From positions 1 through 7,336 of the forward strand of contig DASZQO010000023.1 in assembly GCA_035549615.1 (NCBI GenBank): 7,336 nt of DNA. Direction: 5' to 3'. Shown here one piece after another: positions 5,406-7,336 of this stretch (positions within the stretch are counted from its first letter, which is position 1; the number at the start of each line of letters is the position of its first letter). This DNA is from JAKAWQ01 sp035549615. Its GTDB lineage: Bacteria; Pseudomonadota; Alphaproteobacteria; Acetobacterales; Acetobacteraceae. The position numbers and the translations under genes are program-made. The notes below the pieces were generated by a model, which did not search any database, was not told the DNA's origin, and worked only from the letters and a program-made list of their open reading frames with translations.

Positions 5406-5563
5406 GAACCTTCCTCCCCGATCCGTCTTTGGTCCTAAGCCTATCGCCAGCGCAAAGAAATGGAAATAGGTCCGCTCCCTCTCGCCGCGGCACGGCCTCA
5501 CGGCTCTCATTGAGAAAAGCGAAGCCCGCCCAAGCCGGCGCGAACTCATCGGCGCATATTCAC

Positions 5564-5580
5564 GATCCGCGCGCCGGATC
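5564..5580 (-). terminator. Weak hairpin after the ABC exporter gene
   Basis: GATCCG (5564-5569) pairs with CGGATC (5575-5580) around CGCGC. On the minus strand it begins about 40 bases after the ABC gene's stop, within the 216-base gap before the small exported protein. No T tract follows. A second CGGATC at 5600-5605 offers a competing pairing, and a ten-base palindrome CGAGGCCTCG lies at 5584-5593. Confidence 0.25.
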
Positions 5581-5621
5581 CTGCGAGGCCTCGATGCTGC
5601 GGATCGGCGATGAGGATCGTC

Positions 5622-7336
5622 TCAGTCTGAAGCGAGAAGCGATCCACTGTTCCGCCGGGTCGCGACCTGCTGCGCGACGAGGCGGGCATAGGCGCCGCGG
5701 CGCGTCAGCAGCTCGGCATGCGTGCCGCCCTCGAGCACCTTTCCATGGTCGAGCACGAGAATGCGATCGGCGGCGCGAATGGTCGAAAGCCGATGGGCGA
5801 TGACGAGCGTGGTGCGCCCTTCCATCAGTTCCGCAAGGGCCGCACGCACCTCGGCCTCGCTGATCGCGTCGAGGTGCGAGGTTGCCTCGTCGAGCACGAG
5901 CACCGGCGCGTCCTTGAGGAAGGCGCGGGCAATCGCGATGCGCTGGCGCTGGCCGCCCGAAAGCTGCACCCCGCGCTCGCCTACTCTGGTGGCAAGCCCT
6001 TCGGGAAGGGCGGCGACAAAGGGCCCGAGCGCGGCCTGATCGAGCGCGCGGCGCACCGCCTCCTCCGATGCATTGGGGCGGGCGAGCCGGATATTCGCCT
6101 CGAGCGTGTCGTTGAAGAGGTAGCTGTCCTGGGCGACCAGCGCGATCCGACGGCGCAGGGCATCGATCCGGAAAGCGCGAAGATCCTCCCCGTCGAGCCG
6201 CACCGCCCCGGCATCGGGGTCCCAGAAACGGAGCAGCAGGCACGCGATCGTGCTCTTCCCCGCGCCCGAGGCGCCGACCAGCGCGACCGTCGCGCCGGCC
6301 GGCACGGTGAAGGAGACATCATCGAGCGCCGGCCGGCCACGGCCGGGATAGGCAAAGCGCACTCCCTCGAAGCGAATCTCGGCCCCGCCGCGCGCCGCCA
6401 GCGGTGGGTCGGCGGGCCCATCGAGAATGCTCACCCTCTCTCGCGCCACGGTGGCGAGGCGACGGGTCGCGGCGATGGTATCGGCAAGCTGGCGGCCGAC
6501 CTGGGCAATCTCCGAAACCGGCAGGAAGGAAGCGATCGCAACCAGCACGAGCAGCGGCAGGATGCCGGCCGCCAATCGATGATCGGCGACACGCGCCGCC
6601 CCGAGCATGGCCACCGCAAGCCCGCCGAGGCTGGTCGCTGCTTCGAGCCAGGCCGCCTGGCGGGAGAGATCGGCGAGCAGCCGGAGCCGGATCGCGCCAT
6701 AGTCCCGGGCGGACGCGAGAAAGGCCTCACGCCGCCGGCCGATGGCACGAAAGGCGAGCAGATCGGCAAGCCCCTGGATCGTTTCGGTCACATGCGCACC
6801 AAGCAGGCCAAGCGCGTCACGCGCCTCGGCGCCAAGCCGGTCGATCCGCGCCCGCCCGGCAATGGGAGAGAGCAGCGCATAGCCAAGGAATGGCACCAGC
6901 ACGAGTGCGAGCGGCCAGCCTATTCCAGCAAGCAGGCCGAGCACCGAAAGCGGCACCAGCGCCGCCACCACCGCCGGGGCCACGGTATGGGCGTAGAAAT
7001 ACTCGATCGTCTCGACATCCTGGGTCGCGAGCGAGACGAGATCGCCCGCGCGGCGGCGCAGCAGATAGGCGGGCGCCAGCCGGTCCAGCACGGCGAAGAG
7101 ATCGATGCGCATTTGCGCGAGCAACTGATAGGCCATCTCGTGCGCCAGCGTTGATTCGAGCCAATGGCAGAGCGCGGTGATGGGCGCGGCAGCGAGCAGC
7201 AGCCCGACCAGGAGGCCGATCGCCGCATGGGCGCGCACCGCTTCGATCACCAGCGCTCCGAGCACGCTCACGCCGATGAAGGACGCCACGCGCCCGATCC
7301 CCAGCAGCACGGTCGCGGCGAGCGTCCCGCGCCAGG
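5622..7336 (-). CDS. ABC exporter half-subunit (membrane domain fused to ATPase), CydC/CydD-like, 5' truncated by window
   Basis: The frame is open to the right edge, so the GTG at 7310 is probably internal: residues before it (WRGTLAAT) continue the first membrane helix, and only the short N-terminus should be missing. Counting from that GTG, hydrophobic helices lie near 1-22, 29-47, 107-130, 131-150, 220-240 and 247-265, the six-helix plan of a type IV exporter. The ATPase domain has A-loop Tyr 321, Walker A GASGAGKST (346-354), Q-loop Q394, signature LSGGQ (450-454), Walker B LVLDE (471-475) and switch His 506, so it should be catalytically active. The region IEYFYAHTVAPAVVAALVP (102-120) and overall form recall CydC/CydD-type thiol exporters, but also other half-exporters, so the substrate is open. 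A half-transporter needs a partner: itself, or a second subunit that may lie upstream beyond the window. Confidence 0.88.
   Translation of the reverse strand, partial: WRGTLAATVLLGIGRVASFIGVSVLGALVIEAVRAHAAIGLLVGLLLAAAPITALCHWLESTLAHEMAYQLLAQMRIDLFAVLDRLAPAYLLRRRAGDLVSLATQDVETIEYFYAHTVAPAVVAALVPLSVLGLLAGIGWPLALVLVPFLGYALLSPIAGRARIDRLGAEARDALGLLGAHVTETIQGLADLLAFRAIGRRREAFLASARDYGAIRLRLLADLSRQAAWLEAATSLGGLAVAMLGAARVADHRLAAGILPLLVLVAIASFLPVSEIAQVGRQLADTIAATRRLATVARERVSILDGPADPPLAARGGAEIRFEGVRFAYPGRGRPALDDVSFTVPAGATVALVGASGAGKSTIACLLLRFWDPDAGAVRLDGEDLRAFRIDALRRRIALVAQDSYLFNDTLEANIRLARPNASEEAVRRALDQAALGPFVAALPEGLATRVGERGVQLSGGQRQRIAIARAFLKDAPVLVLDEATSHLDAISEAEVRAALAELMEGRTTLVIAHRLSTIRAADRILVLDHGKVLEGGTHAELLTRRGAYARLVAQQVATRRNSGSLLASD

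Noticed and set aside
5406..5549. N-terminal extension of the small exported protein upstream of 5405
   Set aside because: The extension is Arg-rich, and a textbook Shine-Dalgarno plus signal peptide begin at 5405.
5718..7154. Long plus-strand open frame of 478 codons opposite the ABC exporter
   Set aside because: The minus-strand frame carries every ABC ATPase motif; the opposite frame is Arg/Gly/His-rich with no domain and no ribosome site.

Overview
The DNA is GC-rich (roughly 60-65 % by eye) with strongly G/C-ending codons. The gene families fit an alphaproteobacterium. Acetobacteraceae or a close relative is my best guess from the protein style and from a T/A-rich palindromic intergenic block, but this is inference, not a database match. 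There is no transposase, integrase, CRISPR array, tRNA or rRNA that I can see.

Layout. (1) 1-1590, plus strand: most of a thiamine-diphosphate 2-keto acid decarboxylase of the indolepyruvate/branched-chain type; its N-terminus lies left of the window. (2) 1714-2424, plus: an exported protein of unknown function with a possible chorismate-lyase-like pattern. (3) 2632-3626, minus: two tandem paralogous lipoproteins joined by an ATGA overlap, converging on (2). (4) 3627-4345: a 719-base stretch with no convincing gene but many inverted repeats, lying between the divergent lipoprotein pair and the next gene. (5) 4346-5020, plus: a secreted DUF1223 thioredoxin-like protein with a CSSC motif. (6) 5052-5405, minus: a small exported protein, convergent with (5); a 10-bp inverted repeat lies across the stop of (5). 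(7) 5622-7336, minus: an ABC exporter half-subunit (membrane domain plus ATPase), cut by the right edge.

How they fit together. Five of the seven genes encode predicted exported or lipid-anchored proteins and one an inner-membrane exporter, so right of the decarboxylase the window is mostly envelope biology. The CSSC protein, paired cysteines in three of the small exported proteins, and an exporter with some CydC/CydD character would be compatible with periplasmic thiol chemistry; that link is a hypothesis. The decarboxylase appears functionally unrelated. I do not see a clear new multi-gene system. The least explained parts are the duplicated lipoprotein pair, the hairpin abutting its probable TTG start, and the structured 3.8-4.25 kb intergenic region.
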